Below, in pieces: positions 25,687 through 34,305 of a DNA stretch of 64,000 nucleotides. A model generated the notes under the pieces. That model did no database searches. It worked only from the letters and a program-made list of their open reading frames with translations, and was not told where the DNA came from. The translations under genes and the position numbers were made by a program. The number at the start of each line of letters is the position of its first letter. Within the stretch, counting starts at the first letter, position 1. This stretch comes from Sediminibacillus dalangtanensis (GTDB lineage: Bacteria; Bacillota; Bacilli; Bacillales; Amphibacillaceae). The DNA is taken from NCBI RefSeq assembly GCF_017792025.1, contig NZ_CP046956.1:124001-188000 (forward strand), written 5' to 3'.

Positions 25687-26661
25687 TTGCTATCGATGAT
25701 GATCTTCTTTGTTACAGCGGTTATATCTGTCTTCTCAGCCATTAAACTATCGACCTATGCCGACATGATCAGTAGGCAAACCAGAATTGGCGGCATGCTT
25801 GCAGGCACACTGCTGCTGGCAGTAGCGACGTCGCTTCCGGAACTTACGGCTACTGTTTCTGCTGCTGTGATCGGCAATGCTGATATTGCGATAGGTAACG
25901 GTTTGGGAAGTATTATTTTCAATTTCCTGGTACTGTTTTTGCTCGATCTCTATTTTCGTAAACAACGATTATTTTTACGCGTGTCGCATAATCACTTTCA
26001 TACCGGACTTCTATCATTGGGATTAGGGGTTATTGCTGGACTGGCGATCTATTTCCAGCCTGATCAGTCTTCCTTCGGAATAGGGCTGACCAGCTGGATT
26101 ATTGCAGCTGTTTACTTCATTGGTATCAGCCTTATTTCACTGAAACAGCGGAAAGATAAAAAGAAAGAAGCGGATGTTCCGGAAAGCGAAAATACGATGT
26201 CCTTGCGAAAAGTAATAGCTTTATTTATTTTCTATGCTGGCATCATTTTTTTCTCCGGAAGTGGGTTAAGTATCTCCGGTGATTGGATGGCTAGTACCAC
26301 CGGGATTTCCGCGACGGTTGTCGGCAGCTTGCTGATTGCCATGGCGACATCGCTGCCTGACGCTGTCGGTGTTTATGTGGCGTTGCGGAAGGCAAACATA
26401 AATTTGGCGATTGGAGCGATACTGGGTAGTAACTTATTTAATATCTTTGTAGTTACGATATCGGATGGTTTTTATCGGAGTGGAAGCATTTGGATAGCCG
26501 GAGATTCAATGAATATGTGGACGGCGATTGTCGGTTGTCTACTCACTTTTGCCATATTACTGTTATTGAAACGGGATAAAACAAAAAATGCATTCACGTA
26601 TTCGTTGCCCTCGCTTCTTGCGATTTTCTGTTATATCCTTTTTACCGTTTTTATTCTATAG
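25687..26661 (+). CDS. CaCA-family sodium/calcium exchanger (YrbG-like)
   Basis: Integral membrane antiporter of about 324 residues with two inverted halves, each with the CaCA alpha-repeat: LAGTLLLAVATSLPELTATV...GNGLGSIIFN and VVGSLLIAMATSLPDAVGVY...GAILGSNLFNIF. About ten helices with a charged loop (KQRKDKKKEADVPES) between halves. Likely exchanges Na+ or H+ for Ca2+. TTG 25687 is chosen since AAAGGGG is eight bases upstream; ATG 25696 is an alternative. Confidence 0.88.
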   Translation: MLSMMIFFVTAVISVFSAIKLSTYADMISRQTRIGGMLAGTLLLAVATSLPELTATVSAAVIGNADIAIGNGLGSIIFNFLVLFLLDLYFRKQRLFLRVSHNHFHTGLLSLGLGVIAGLAIYFQPDQSSFGIGLTSWIIAAVYFIGISLISLKQRKDKKKEADVPESENTMSLRKVIALFIFYAGIIFFSGSGLSISGDWMASTTGISATVVGSLLIAMATSLPDAVGVYVALRKANINLAIGAILGSNLFNIFVVTISDGFYRSGSIWIAGDSMNMWTAIVGCLLTFAILLLLKRDKTKNAFTYSLPSLLAIFCYILFTVFIL

Positions 26662-26692
26662 TAAAAGGAATTCGTAAAAAGGAAGTGAAGGG

Positions 26693-27148
26693 ATGATTGT
26701 CCATCTGGATCACACCAATCCGGAAACAGCAGCAAAGCTGTTAAAGGTGCAAATACCTGCTTATCGGATGGAAGCTGAACGAATAAAATTCGATGGGATT
26801 CCTCCGTTGCATGATACAGTAGAATCCATCCAAGGCAGCAGGGAATCGTTTTTTGGCTACCTTGAAAATGGACTGCTGCTTGGTGCTCTTGCATACGAGC
26901 AAACAAATGACCGTTATGTTTTGTCCAGGTTGTTCGTTGGACCGGCGTATTTTCGTCAGGGAATTGCTTCCTCCCTCCTGCAATTTTTCCTGCACGAGAT
27001 AGTCCGTGAGTCAAAACCTGTGACAGTTACTACCGGCACAGCAAACCTGCCGGCAATAAGCTTTTATGAAAAATGGGGATTTACCAAAATCAAGGAAATA
27101 CCCGTTGCGCAGGGAGTTTCACTGGCTATGCTGCAGACCATCCGTTAA
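26693..27148 (+). CDS. GNAT-family acetyltransferase
   Basis: A 151-residue N-acetyltransferase: SRLFVGPAYFRQGIASSLLQ is the acetyl-CoA-binding motif A (R/Q-x-x-G-x-A) and ATNLPAISFYEKWGF-type C-terminal motif (ANLPAISFYEKWGFTKIKEI) is clear. Substrate unknown. AAAAGGAAGTGAAGGG precedes ATG 26693, 31 bases after the exchanger gene, so co-transcription is likely. Confidence 0.85.
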   Translation: MIVHLDHTNPETAAKLLKVQIPAYRMEAERIKFDGIPPLHDTVESIQGSRESFFGYLENGLLLGALAYEQTNDRYVLSRLFVGPAYFRQGIASSLLQFFLHEIVRESKPVTVTTGTANLPAISFYEKWGFTKIKEIPVAQGVSLAMLQTIR

Positions 27149-27237
27149 GGGATAACAGCCTGTTTTTCGTCTATGGAGTATATCTGCGTTCGATCATTGA
27201 ATAGGATAGAGGAGAACAATGATCAGAGGTGAAGCGG

Positions 27238-27600
27238 ATGATTTCCTGGTTTACGCTGGGTCTTTTAGGTTTGGCAGCATTCCGATTAACAAGGTTGCTT
27301 GTCTACGATGATATCGCACGATTTATCCGGGCCCCTTTCCATGAGGAAAAAGAAGAAACCTTGGCTGATGGTACTACTGAAATAGTTCTTTATATTAAAG
27401 GTAGAGGAGTCCGTCGATTCATAGGAGAGTTGTTGAGCTGTCAATGGTGTACGGGCATCTGGTCATCAGCCTGTTTGTATGCTGGATATGTATTCTGGCC
27501 GGTTTTATTTTTGCCGGTTATCATCATTCTGGCTGTAGCTGCCATCTCTTCGATGCTGGAAGTGCTGGTCGGCTTTTTTCTAAGCCAGACGGAGCAGTGA
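27238..27600 (+). CDS. DUF1360 membrane protein (YngL-like)
   Basis: A 120-residue membrane protein: SWFTLGLLGLAAFRLTRLLV, then conserved DDIARFIRAPF, FIGELLSCQWCTGIWSSACL and a C-terminal hydrophobic segment. CQWCTG is the DUF1360 hallmark, also seen in B. subtilis YngL and sporulation-associated homologues. Start ATG 27238 lies close after AGAGGTGA; GTG 27229 is less well placed. Function unknown. Confidence 0.82.
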   Translation: MISWFTLGLLGLAAFRLTRLLVYDDIARFIRAPFHEEKEETLADGTTEIVLYIKGRGVRRFIGELLSCQWCTGIWSSACLYAGYVFWPVLFLPVIIILAVAAISSMLEVLVGFFLSQTEQ

Positions 27601-27617
27601 ACGCCAATGAATGAAGG

Positions 27618-27648
27618 AAACCCTAGCTTTGTAATCAGCTAGGGTTTC
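27618..27648 (+). terminator. Terminator after YngL-like gene
   Basis: AAACCCTAGCT and AGCTAGGGTTT form a perfect stem with a nine-base loop. Confidence 0.75.
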
Positions 27649-27663
27649 TGCCGTTCTATTGTT

Positions 27664-27789
27664 TTATCTTTTATTTGCTACTTTTCGGATGCTTTTACCG
27701 CACCCGCACCCTTTTCCGCTTGCAGCTCGCATTCTTCTGGAGCGTGACTTCCTTCTATTTGTTTTCTTCCGTTCGATTTGTTCGGTCAT
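27664..27789 (-). CDS. Tiny basic peptide with GCGCG motif (41 aa)
   Basis: MTEQIERKKTNRRKSRSRRM... is a 41-residue, very basic peptide whose centre is GKGCGCGKS. AGGAAGGAG stands nine bases before ATG 27789. It lies beside a second tiny GCGC-containing peptide gene and a JAMM peptidase gene on the same strand. No known family; it could bind metal or nucleic acid. Confidence 0.5.
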   Translation of the reverse strand: MTEQIERKKTNRRKSRSRRMRAASGKGCGCGKSIRKVANKR

Positions 27790-27960
27790 GATTGACCACT
27801 CCTTCCTGTTTCATTATCCAGAGAAACCTCAAAATCCTCGTATGGTCCTCTGTGGCTTTCTTTTTGGAAAAAAGATGGCCTTAACTACTTTATATGCTGC
27901 TTTCTTGTTTCGGGAAGGGCGCAGCAAAAAAATTTGGAAGTACAAAACAGTAGGTCCTTA

Positions 27961-28098
27961 TTATCGTTGGATTTTTTTGGCTCCGTAATTTTTACACCCG
28001 CATCCGCCCGTTTTTTTGGCGACATAATTTCCGGCAGCAACTTGTTGAGCCGGTACTGCTTTGACTCCTTTTTTGCCATTTAGGTATTCGATTTTCAT
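27961..28098 (-). CDS. Tiny basic peptide with GGCGC motif (45 aa)
   Basis: MKIEYLNGKKGVKAVPAQQV... is a 45-residue peptide ending in a basic tail around KKTGGCGCKNYGAKK. CAAGGAGTGG precedes ATG 28098. It follows the JAMM peptidase gene by 34 bases, same strand, so likely co-transcribed. A double glycine before Cys-Gly-Cys resembles cleavage or modification sites, but that is speculation. Confidence 0.55.
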   Translation of the reverse strand: MKIEYLNGKKGVKAVPAQQVAAGNYVAKKTGGCGCKNYGAKKIQR

Positions 28099-28132
28099 GG
28101 TATCCACTCCTTGTTTGGGATTTTCATTTTCT

Positions 28133-28546
28133 TTATACAAGAACGATAGGCCGATGGTAATACTGGCCGTCAGCAATGGTATATCCTTGCCAGATAACTG
28201 GCTCTGCCTGCAAAGAAACAATCAGCATACAGATTTGCGGTTCCGGATGATGGAGAATATCTTCCTTGGAAGGGACCGGCTGTGCTGTTGGGTGGGAGTG
28301 ATAGATGGCTAAAACTTGTTCGTGTCTTGATTGAACAGCTTCCATCGTTTTATTCACCGTCTCTTTACTTACAAAGTAGCGGTAGCGATGCTTGATTTCA
28401 CTTTCCAGTTCCCAAATAGAGGAAATGTGGTTCGTTGTTCCGCTTAGAAGTCCGCACGTTTCGTAGGGAAGGCATTCACGGGTATGCTGGATCATTTTTT
28501 TTTCAATATATGCTGGCAGATAGATGGTCTCTAAATGGTTACCCAT
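28133..28546 (-). CDS. JAMM/MPN metallopeptidase (M67 family)
   Basis: Zinc isopeptidase-type protein of 137 residues. The JAMM motif is complete: Glu29 in PYETCGLLSG, His83 and His85 in HSHPTAQP, and Asp96 in SKED. Bacterial members remove C-terminal residues or ubiquitin-like modifiers (for example Mec+ acting on CysO). No ThiS/MoaD- or E1-like gene lies nearby; instead two tiny GCGC peptides follow. ATG 28546 overlaps the end of a 14-codon frame (28586-28542 region) that has a good AAAGGAG site, suggesting coupling; TTG 28567 is an alternative start. Confidence 0.8.
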   Translation of the reverse strand: MGNHLETIYLPAYIEKKMIQHTRECLPYETCGLLSGTTNHISSIWELESEIKHRYRYFVSKETVNKTMEAVQSRHEQVLAIYHSHPTAQPVPSKEDILHHPEPQICMLIVSLQAEPVIWQGYTIADGQYYHRPIVLV

Positions 28547-28774
28547 TTTGTTGTTTTTCCATTCCAAGTGCTTGCATGTTCATCTGCCATACTCCTTTAT
28601 TGCTGAAATAAACCTTATATCTTTGGTATATGAACGATAGTGAGATTTGGAGCGGGCTGCAGTTTGCCTTTTACTGAATCCTTTCAAAATCCGCACCCTG
28701 TTAATATTCCGCTTCTGCTGTGCATAGGATGAAAATGATAAGCAATCATTACAAAGTGTTGGGAGGAAGGACCA

Positions 28775-29326
28775 TTGGCTGGGTATGAGGAATTAAAGGA
28801 AAAGTTGACAGCATGGAATCAACAGACGGCTGCGTATTTGAATCAAATCAGCCAGTTAATAGAAGAAAAACAAAACCAGACACTGCCATTGCCACGGCTT
28901 ACAAGTTATTTCACTTCATCCCTGCATGCAGCCCATCATAAAAAAAGGGAAAATATATTGTTCGGCGATTTTCACATAAAAAATACAGGCAGTCAGCCAG
29001 TACGTGATCTTGGTATTTGCTTGAGAATCCGGACCACGGTTCCCTATGATTTTTCGGGTAAATACCACCTTCCCAATTCCAATGCCTCGTCTCGCCAGCT
29101 GAGTGAGTGGGAACGAGTGGAACAGGAAAGCGAGGAAGATTACTGGTTTAAAAGGATGGGGGACGGTGAGTTGTTACCTGGGGAAACCGTTTCATTCTCC
29201 AATTTTCAGCTAAAATGGAAAGCTGACGACCACTACACAATGGTTGTAGAAGGTTTTGTCTATTGTGACCTTGATACAGATGGCATAACCGCCTTGAATC
29301 AACTTAACATAAGCGGTGAAATTTAA
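28775..29326 (+). CDS. Hypothetical protein (183 aa)
   Basis: Soluble protein: N-terminal helical stretch (about 1-40, ELKEKLTAWNQQTAAYLNQI), then a beta-rich domain (FGDFHIKNTGSQPVRDLGIC, ELLPGETVSFSNFQLKWKAD, TMVVEGFVYCDLDTDG) resembling an immunoglobulin-like sandwich. No signal peptide. TTG 28775 follows GGGAGGAAGG. Paired with the next gene (19 bases apart). I do not recognise the family. Confidence 0.7.
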   Translation: MAGYEELKEKLTAWNQQTAAYLNQISQLIEEKQNQTLPLPRLTSYFTSSLHAAHHKKRENILFGDFHIKNTGSQPVRDLGICLRIRTTVPYDFSGKYHLPNSNASSRQLSEWERVEQESEEDYWFKRMGDGELLPGETVSFSNFQLKWKADDHYTMVVEGFVYCDLDTDGITALNQLNISGEI

Positions 29327-29345
29327 TCCGGGGGAGGGCGCTGGC

Positions 29346-29624
29346 TTGGCAAAACATGAACTCTGGCCGATTTTATCCGGAGCAATCAGCCGGTACATTG
29401 CTGATAATGAAGCAGAAATATCGGACAAGGAAATCATTGATCTGTCTATTCTTCAGTTGTTGATTGAAATGAAAAGCGACAGGGAGGAATGGGGAAGTGA
29501 GAAGAGAGCTTCCGTTACGGAAGGTTTGCCAGTCGATGTGGAAAAGGAATTAGAAACGGCAATCGAAACCAATAAACGCCAATTCATTCAATTGATTGAA
29601 TCCTTGCAGTCGAAAACGGAATAA
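29346..29624 (+). CDS. Hypothetical helical protein (92 aa)
   Basis: A 92-residue acidic, all-helical protein (LSGAISRYIADNEAEISDKE, IIDLSILQLLIEMKSDREEW). TTG 29346 is eight bases after GGGGGAGG. Follows the 183-aa gene closely, so the two probably form an operon. Unrecognised. Confidence 0.6.
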   Translation: MAKHELWPILSGAISRYIADNEAEISDKEIIDLSILQLLIEMKSDREEWGSEKRASVTEGLPVDVEKELETAIETNKRQFIQLIESLQSKTE

Positions 29625-29733
29625 CAAGGTTTGAGAAACGGTATGTATGATCAGCGAAACTCTTTCCTATTTTTGATATAATAGATTGAAAGGATAATCT
29701 TCTTAAAAAGGATAATATTAAATAGGATGATAG

Positions 29734-30429
29734 ATGATGCCGAAAAAGAAATTGTTTCGTAGATCCTCGCTGTCATACCGTTTTGCAAGGAGCGGACTGA
29801 AGACGATCGCTGTGCTTGCCGGTATGTTCTTTTGTTTTGCCGTGTTGTTTTCGCTGTATGAAAAACAGCATGAGAGCAGTAACCCAGAACATACAGAAAA
29901 GCAGCTGTCAGAGGAAGTCATAGAATACAAACCACTTGTGCAAAAGTATTTAAAACAGCATGAGTTGGAAGAATACACTGGAGTAGTGTTAGCATTGATG
30001 ATGCAAGAATCCGGAGGAAGAGGGACAGATCCGATGCAGGCTTCCGAGAGCTATTGTGGCGAAATAGGCTGTATAGAGGATCCAGAGCTCTCGATAAAAC
30101 AAGGGACGAATTATTTCGCCGGTGTATTGGAAGAAGCAGATGGTGATGTGAAACTTGCTCTGCAATCCTATAATTTTGGCAGGGGTTTTATCGGGTATGT
30201 AAAAGACCGTGGCGGAGAATATTCTGAAGACCTGGCGGTTAATTATTCTAAAAAGATGTACAAAAAATTGAAATCGACCATGGACTTTCGTTGTATTCGA
30301 GAGGAATCAAAAGAATTGAATGCCTGCTATGGAGATATTAAGTATGTCGATGCCGTCCTCGCTTATTATGAGGATGCAAAAACCAAAACCGGCACCGACG
30401 ACGTGAGACTGGCAGCGTTGATCGAGTAA
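29734..30429 (+). CDS. Lysozyme-like muramidase, membrane-anchored
   Basis: A 231-residue protein with a basic N-terminus, one membrane helix (about 24-43) and an extracellular lysozyme-like domain (PF13702 type, as in the N-terminal domain of CwlT): VVLALMMQESGGRGTDPMQA with the catalytic glutamate, then SIKQGTNYFAGVLEEADGD and LALQSYNFGRGFIGYVKD. Probably cleaves peptidoglycan glycan strands. Either ATG 29734 or 29737 may start it. Monocistronic, ended by a hairpin. Confidence 0.85.
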   Translation: MMPKKKLFRRSSLSYRFARSGLKTIAVLAGMFFCFAVLFSLYEKQHESSNPEHTEKQLSEEVIEYKPLVQKYLKQHELEEYTGVVLALMMQESGGRGTDPMQASESYCGEIGCIEDPELSIKQGTNYFAGVLEEADGDVKLALQSYNFGRGFIGYVKDRGGEYSEDLAVNYSKKMYKKLKSTMDFRCIREESKELNACYGDIKYVDAVLAYYEDAKTKTGTDDVRLAALIE

Positions 30430-30465
30430 AAGGGTCAGAGACAAAAGCATAGTGGCAAAAGCGGT

Positions 30466-30519
30466 ACCGAACGATGATTCGAAATCCAAGCTTTCGAATC
30501 ACCGTTCGGTTTTTTTAAC
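30466..30519 (+). terminator. Terminator with ACCGAACGA arms
   Basis: ACCGAACGATGATTCGAAA pairs with TTTCGAATCACCGTTCGGT, then seven T. Preceded by the AGAGACAAAAGCATAGTGGC unit (30437-30456) and abutting repeat family A copy 3. Confidence 0.75.
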
Positions 30520-30886
30520 TGTGTAGGAAATGATAAATTTAACTGTCTGTGGATCATTATTGGCTGAAACAGCCACGTCCAGCTCCAGCGCCTACCCCCT
30601 CGAGGTCTTAAGTCGAGCCTCTGTGTGGCACTCTGTGTGGCAAGAAGTACCACGCCGAGGCTTGTCTTAAGCTTGTCGGAGGCCCAAACGATGTGGATCA
30701 TGCAGGGTTGCCACAGGACGTGGCGGTCCTAGCCTGTACTCCTTTCAACAGCGCTTCCGCATTTCTCTGTCCAGCTCCAGCGCCTACCCCCTCGAGGTCT
30801 TAAGTCAAGCCTCTGTGTGGCAAGAAGCACCACGCCGAGGCTTGTCTTAAGCTTGTCGGGGGTGGGCAAGGCGCTTCCGCATTTCC
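30519..30886 (-). repeat. Long foldable repeat (family A), copy 3 plus partial tandem
   Basis: A complete copy (30519-30762) with a small internal duplication (CTCTGTGTGGCA twice), followed by a second, truncated unit (30768-30886) lacking the outer arms. This is the only tandem arrangement in the window and shows how the element expands. Confidence 0.7.
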
Positions 30887-31012
30887 GTTAACAATAAGCG
30901 GTTGTTTTTATACTGCCAATGGTGTTAACGTTCGGTTCTTGCACGGGCTTTTACGTTAAATTCCAACCTCTTTACTTTTTTGGAGAAAAAGCGTAAGGTA
31001 GTTGCTATGAAA

Positions 31013-31032
31013 TTATTTACCTAGGTAAATAA
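31013..31032. promoter_or_regulatory. Palindromic operator upstream of MarR gene
   Basis: A perfect 20-bp palindrome centred on CCTAGG (arms TTATTTACCT / AGGTAAATAA) lies 15 bases before the marR-type gene start. MarR proteins bind such palindromes in their own promoter; autoregulation is inferred. Confidence 0.65.
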
Positions 31033-31047
31033 AAGAGGTGTTAGCAG

Positions 31048-31461
31048 TTGGAGAAAGACAGAAAGCCGATTCACTTGTTAAAACAAAAGGTGCGTTATTT
31101 AAATAAACATATGGATGAAAGGTTGAGAGAATATGGTCTCTACCATTCCCAGTGGTCAATCCTTTTCTGCCTTTACCATAAAGGCCCGATGACGCTTACA
31201 GAGATTTGGCAGTATTTGCACGTAGAAGCGCCTACTGTGACCAGAACAATTAAACGGCTGGAAAGCAAGAAGTGGGTGTACCGGAAGCAAGGACAGGATA
31301 AACGGGAGAAAATCATCGGAATTGCCGATAATGCCTTCGACAAGGTAGTAGAAGTTGCAGAGATGATGGAAGCTTTTGAAGATGAAATGCTGAACGGACT
31401 GTCAAAAGAACAACAAAAAGAGTTGCTTCAGCTGCTGACGTTAGTCGGAAACAAGGAGTGA
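31048..31461 (+). CDS. MarR-family regulator
   Basis: A 137-residue winged-helix regulator: YHSQWSILFCLYHKGPMTLT, recognition helix region VEAPTVTRTIKRLESKKWVY and the wing RKQGQDKREKIIGIAD. It overlaps the start region of an MFS exporter, so it probably represses that operon through the palindrome upstream. TTG 31048 follows AGAGGTG by seven bases. Confidence 0.88.
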   Translation: MEKDRKPIHLLKQKVRYLNKHMDERLREYGLYHSQWSILFCLYHKGPMTLTEIWQYLHVEAPTVTRTIKRLESKKWVYRKQGQDKREKIIGIADNAFDKVVEVAEMMEAFEDEMLNGLSKEQQKELLQLLTLVGNKE

Positions 31462-31469
31462 ATGATCAA

Positions 31470-32675
31470 ATGACAGATAAGCAACAACCAATATGGACTA
31501 GGAGTTTTGTCAGTATATCGTTAACCCATTTTATGGTGTTTGTCGCCTTTTATACCCTGCTGACGACGCTGCCGATGTATGTAATCGAGGAACTTGGCGG
31601 AAGTGAAGCGGAAGGGGGGCTGTTGGTGACGATTATGTTGATTTCGGCCATCATCGTCCGCCCCTTTTCCGGTAAATTATTGGAAGCAGCAGGAAAAAAG
31701 CGGATACTTCTTGCCAGTGTCCTTCTGTTTGCTGTAACTACTTGTTTGTATATGTGGGTGGACCAGTTTTCCGGTTTGCTAGTGCTGCGCTTTTTTCATG
31801 GACTTTCGTTTGGTGTGGTTACCACAGCCACTGGCGCGATAGCAGCAGACGTGATTCCTCCTGCCCGGAGAGGAGAAGGGCTTGGCTATTTCGCCATGTC
31901 AATGAACATAGCTGTCGTAGTTGGCCCCTTTATTGGTCTGACAATGCTGCAGTACACGTCGTTCCTAAGCCTGTTTCTGGTACTTAGTCTGATCATGGCC
32001 GCCGGTACAGTCGTTGCCTGTCTTGTTCATGTGCCCAAAGAATTGAATAAGATAAAGCCAGCAGGCAAACAGGGATGGAGCATTCATGATTTGTTTGAGG
32101 TGAAAGCATTGCCGATTGCTATTATCAGCTGTCTGGTGGCTTTTGCCTACTCAAGTATTATTTCTTTTATTTCCGTGTATGCAAGTTCGCTCGGTCTTTC
32201 TGCAGTCTCCAGTTACTTTTTTGTGGTTTTTGCCATGGTCATGATTTTGACGCGGCCTTATTTGGGGAGGGCTTTTGACGTGAAAGGGCCAAGCTTTGTC
32301 ATTTTGCCTTGCTTATTGGTATTCGCAGTAGGACTTACGGCGCTAAGTATCACACATTCACCATGGATGCTGTTAGTTTCAGCAGCATTGATCGGCCTTG
32401 GATATGGTTCGTTGCTGCCAAGCTTTCAGACCATGGCGGTTCAGACGGCAGCCAACCACCGCAGCGGACATGCGACAGCTACTTTTTTCACGTTATACGA
32501 TACCGGGATTGCTCTCGGTTCCTATGTCTTGGGTGTGCTTGTAGCCTATATGGATTTTGCGAACATTTACTTGCTTTGCGCGGTGATTCCGCTTGCGGTT
32601 ATGGGCTTTTTTCTCTTTTATCAAGCGAAATCCAAGCAGCGAAATCAGGAGCCGGCATTGGGAGAGGCGGAATGA
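31470..32675 (+). CDS. MFS transporter, DHA1-like
   Basis: Major facilitator permease of about 401 residues and 12 helices. Motif A between TM2 and TM3 is recognisable (RPFSGKLLEAAGKKRILLAS), with a motif C-like GP in MNIAVVVGPFIGLTML. Likely a drug or metabolite exporter controlled by the adjacent MarR regulator. ATG 31470 is placed after AAGGAGTGA (31452-31460); GTG 31458 is too close to that site. Confidence 0.88.
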   Translation: MTDKQQPIWTRSFVSISLTHFMVFVAFYTLLTTLPMYVIEELGGSEAEGGLLVTIMLISAIIVRPFSGKLLEAAGKKRILLASVLLFAVTTCLYMWVDQFSGLLVLRFFHGLSFGVVTTATGAIAADVIPPARRGEGLGYFAMSMNIAVVVGPFIGLTMLQYTSFLSLFLVLSLIMAAGTVVACLVHVPKELNKIKPAGKQGWSIHDLFEVKALPIAIISCLVAFAYSSIISFISVYASSLGLSAVSSYFFVVFAMVMILTRPYLGRAFDVKGPSFVILPCLLVFAVGLTALSITHSPWMLLVSAALIGLGYGSLLPSFQTMAVQTAANHRSGHATATFFTLYDTGIALGSYVLGVLVAYMDFANIYLLCAVIPLAVMGFFLFYQAKSKQRNQEPALGEAE

Positions 32676-32746
32676 CTGGACCTGGACAAGTGGTATGATA
32701 GGATAAAGATGAATGTAACCTGATGGAAGATAGGAAGTGATAAGGA

Positions 32747-33682
32747 ATGTCCAGAAAAGTTTATTTCAATCACGATGCAGGGGTCGATGATCTCGTCTCC
32801 CTATACTTATTGTTAAAAATGGAAGATGTCGAGTTGCTTGGTGTTTCCGTGATACCGGCTGACGGCTATCTAGAAGCAGGCGTGCGTGCCAGCAGAAAGA
32901 TTATCGACCGATTTGGCAAAGGTGGTTTTACTCAAGTCGCCAAGTCTAATTCCCGAGGGGTACATCCTTTTCCAAAGGAGTGGCGTATGCATACCTTCCA
33001 TGTTGATGCACTGCCGATCTTGAATGAAGGAAGCATGATGAAAGCTCCTGTCAGCTATTTACCGGCCCATCAGCATATGATCGAGAAAATCCGGAACAAT
33101 CCGGAGAAAACGACGTTACTGTTCACGGGGCCACTGACTGATTTGGCAAGAGCTTTGGAGGAAGCACCGGATATTGAAGACAAAATTGAAAAGCTGGTAT
33201 GGATGGGAGGAACCTTCCAATCCAAAGGCAATGTGGAAGACCCGGAACATGATGGTACAGCCGAATGGAATGCTTTTTGGGATCCGGAAGCAGTGGCCAG
33301 AGTATGGGATAGCGGTTTGACTATCGACATGGTGGCACTGGAAAGTACAAAGCAGGTTCCGCTGACACCTCAGGTTAGGAATGATTGGGCGGCCCTGCGC
33401 GGATATGAAGGGATCGACTTTCTTGGCCAGGCATATGCGGCTGTTCCACCGTTAGTGTATGAAGAAACAAATTCCACCTATTACTTGTGGGATGTGTTGA
33501 CCACCGCTTCTTTGGGTAATCCGGACTTAGTCCAGGCCAAGACCGTTTATAGTAAAATTCACACAGAATTTCCGGAGCAAGGAAGAACATCTCAAGATGA
33601 ACATGGCCGTCCAGTCCAATTGGTTTACGATGTGGCGGCTGAACAGTTTTTTGCTTATATTGCCGAGCTGGCTAAAAAGTGA
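32747..33682 (+). CDS. Nucleoside hydrolase (IUNH family)
   Basis: A 311-residue ribohydrolase of the inosine-uridine family, releasing bases from nucleosides. The calcium site DxDxxxDD appears as NHDAGVDD (about 8-15), so the first Asp is Asn; the rest fits: LLFTGPLTDLARAL, VWMGGTFQSKGNV, EWNAFWDPEA, and a C-terminal WDVLTTASLG. AGGAAGTGATAAGG precedes ATG 32747. Substrate unresolved. Confidence 0.85.
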   Translation: MSRKVYFNHDAGVDDLVSLYLLLKMEDVELLGVSVIPADGYLEAGVRASRKIIDRFGKGGFTQVAKSNSRGVHPFPKEWRMHTFHVDALPILNEGSMMKAPVSYLPAHQHMIEKIRNNPEKTTLLFTGPLTDLARALEEAPDIEDKIEKLVWMGGTFQSKGNVEDPEHDGTAEWNAFWDPEAVARVWDSGLTIDMVALESTKQVPLTPQVRNDWAALRGYEGIDFLGQAYAAVPPLVYEETNSTYYLWDVLTTASLGNPDLVQAKTVYSKIHTEFPEQGRTSQDEHGRPVQLVYDVAAEQFFAYIAELAKK

Positions 33683-33713
33683 GCAGATGCAAAGAGGATA
33701 TTTATTAGTGGAG

Positions 33714-33746
33714 AAAGACCAGGTCGTTGCTGCCCTGGTCTTTTTA
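33714..33746 (+). terminator. Terminator after nucleoside hydrolase
   Basis: AAAGACCAGG and CCTGGTCTTTTT form the stem. Confidence 0.85.
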
Positions 33747-33977
33747 CAATTTTGCGATGTTTATAGATAAATGATCGAGCAGTGCTTATTCTCCAATAGT
33801 ACGTGGAAAACCTTTTGACCATGTATTGATGGTAAGAAGAATGACATGGTGTTCCCTATGTAAGGGAATCGGTTAATGTGAATTTGAAATAATTGACGGA
33901 ATTACTAAAAAAAGAAACCTTTTGAATGCTGTATCGTAACGTTAGTAATGGTTTTAAATTCAGGATTAGGAGGTGAA

Positions 33978-34265
33978 ATGATGGATTACGGTTTACTGAT
34001 TATTGGGGTAGCGCTTTTACTGGTTGCGTATCTAGTAGCAGTTAAAAAACAAACGAGCTTATTAGCTGGCTTCAATGAAAAAGCGATAAAAAACAAGGAG
34101 CTATTAGGAAAAGTGGCGGGTGGATTGTTTTTCCTTCCATTAGGCTTGTTGGTGATAATAAGTAGCTTCATTGATTATCCTTATGAAAATGCCGTTCTTG
34201 TAAGTGTCATGTTAATTTTATTAGGAAGTGTGTACTTGTTTATCAACCGAAAATTACTTGACTAA
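33978..34265 (+). CDS. DUF3784-like membrane protein (95 aa)
   Basis: A 95-residue protein with three hydrophobic helices (about 3-20, 48-66, 72-90) and a polar loop NEKAIKNKELLGKVAGGLFF typical of DUF3784-type small membrane proteins. TAGGAGGTGA precedes ATG 33978. Function unknown. Confidence 0.7.
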   Translation: MMDYGLLIIGVALLLVAYLVAVKKQTSLLAGFNEKAIKNKELLGKVAGGLFFLPLGLLVIISSFIDYPYENAVLVSVMLILLGSVYLFINRKLLD

Positions 34266-34305
34266 CGTTAACAGAACTTGCGGATTGTTATCTCACAAGG
34301 AGTGT

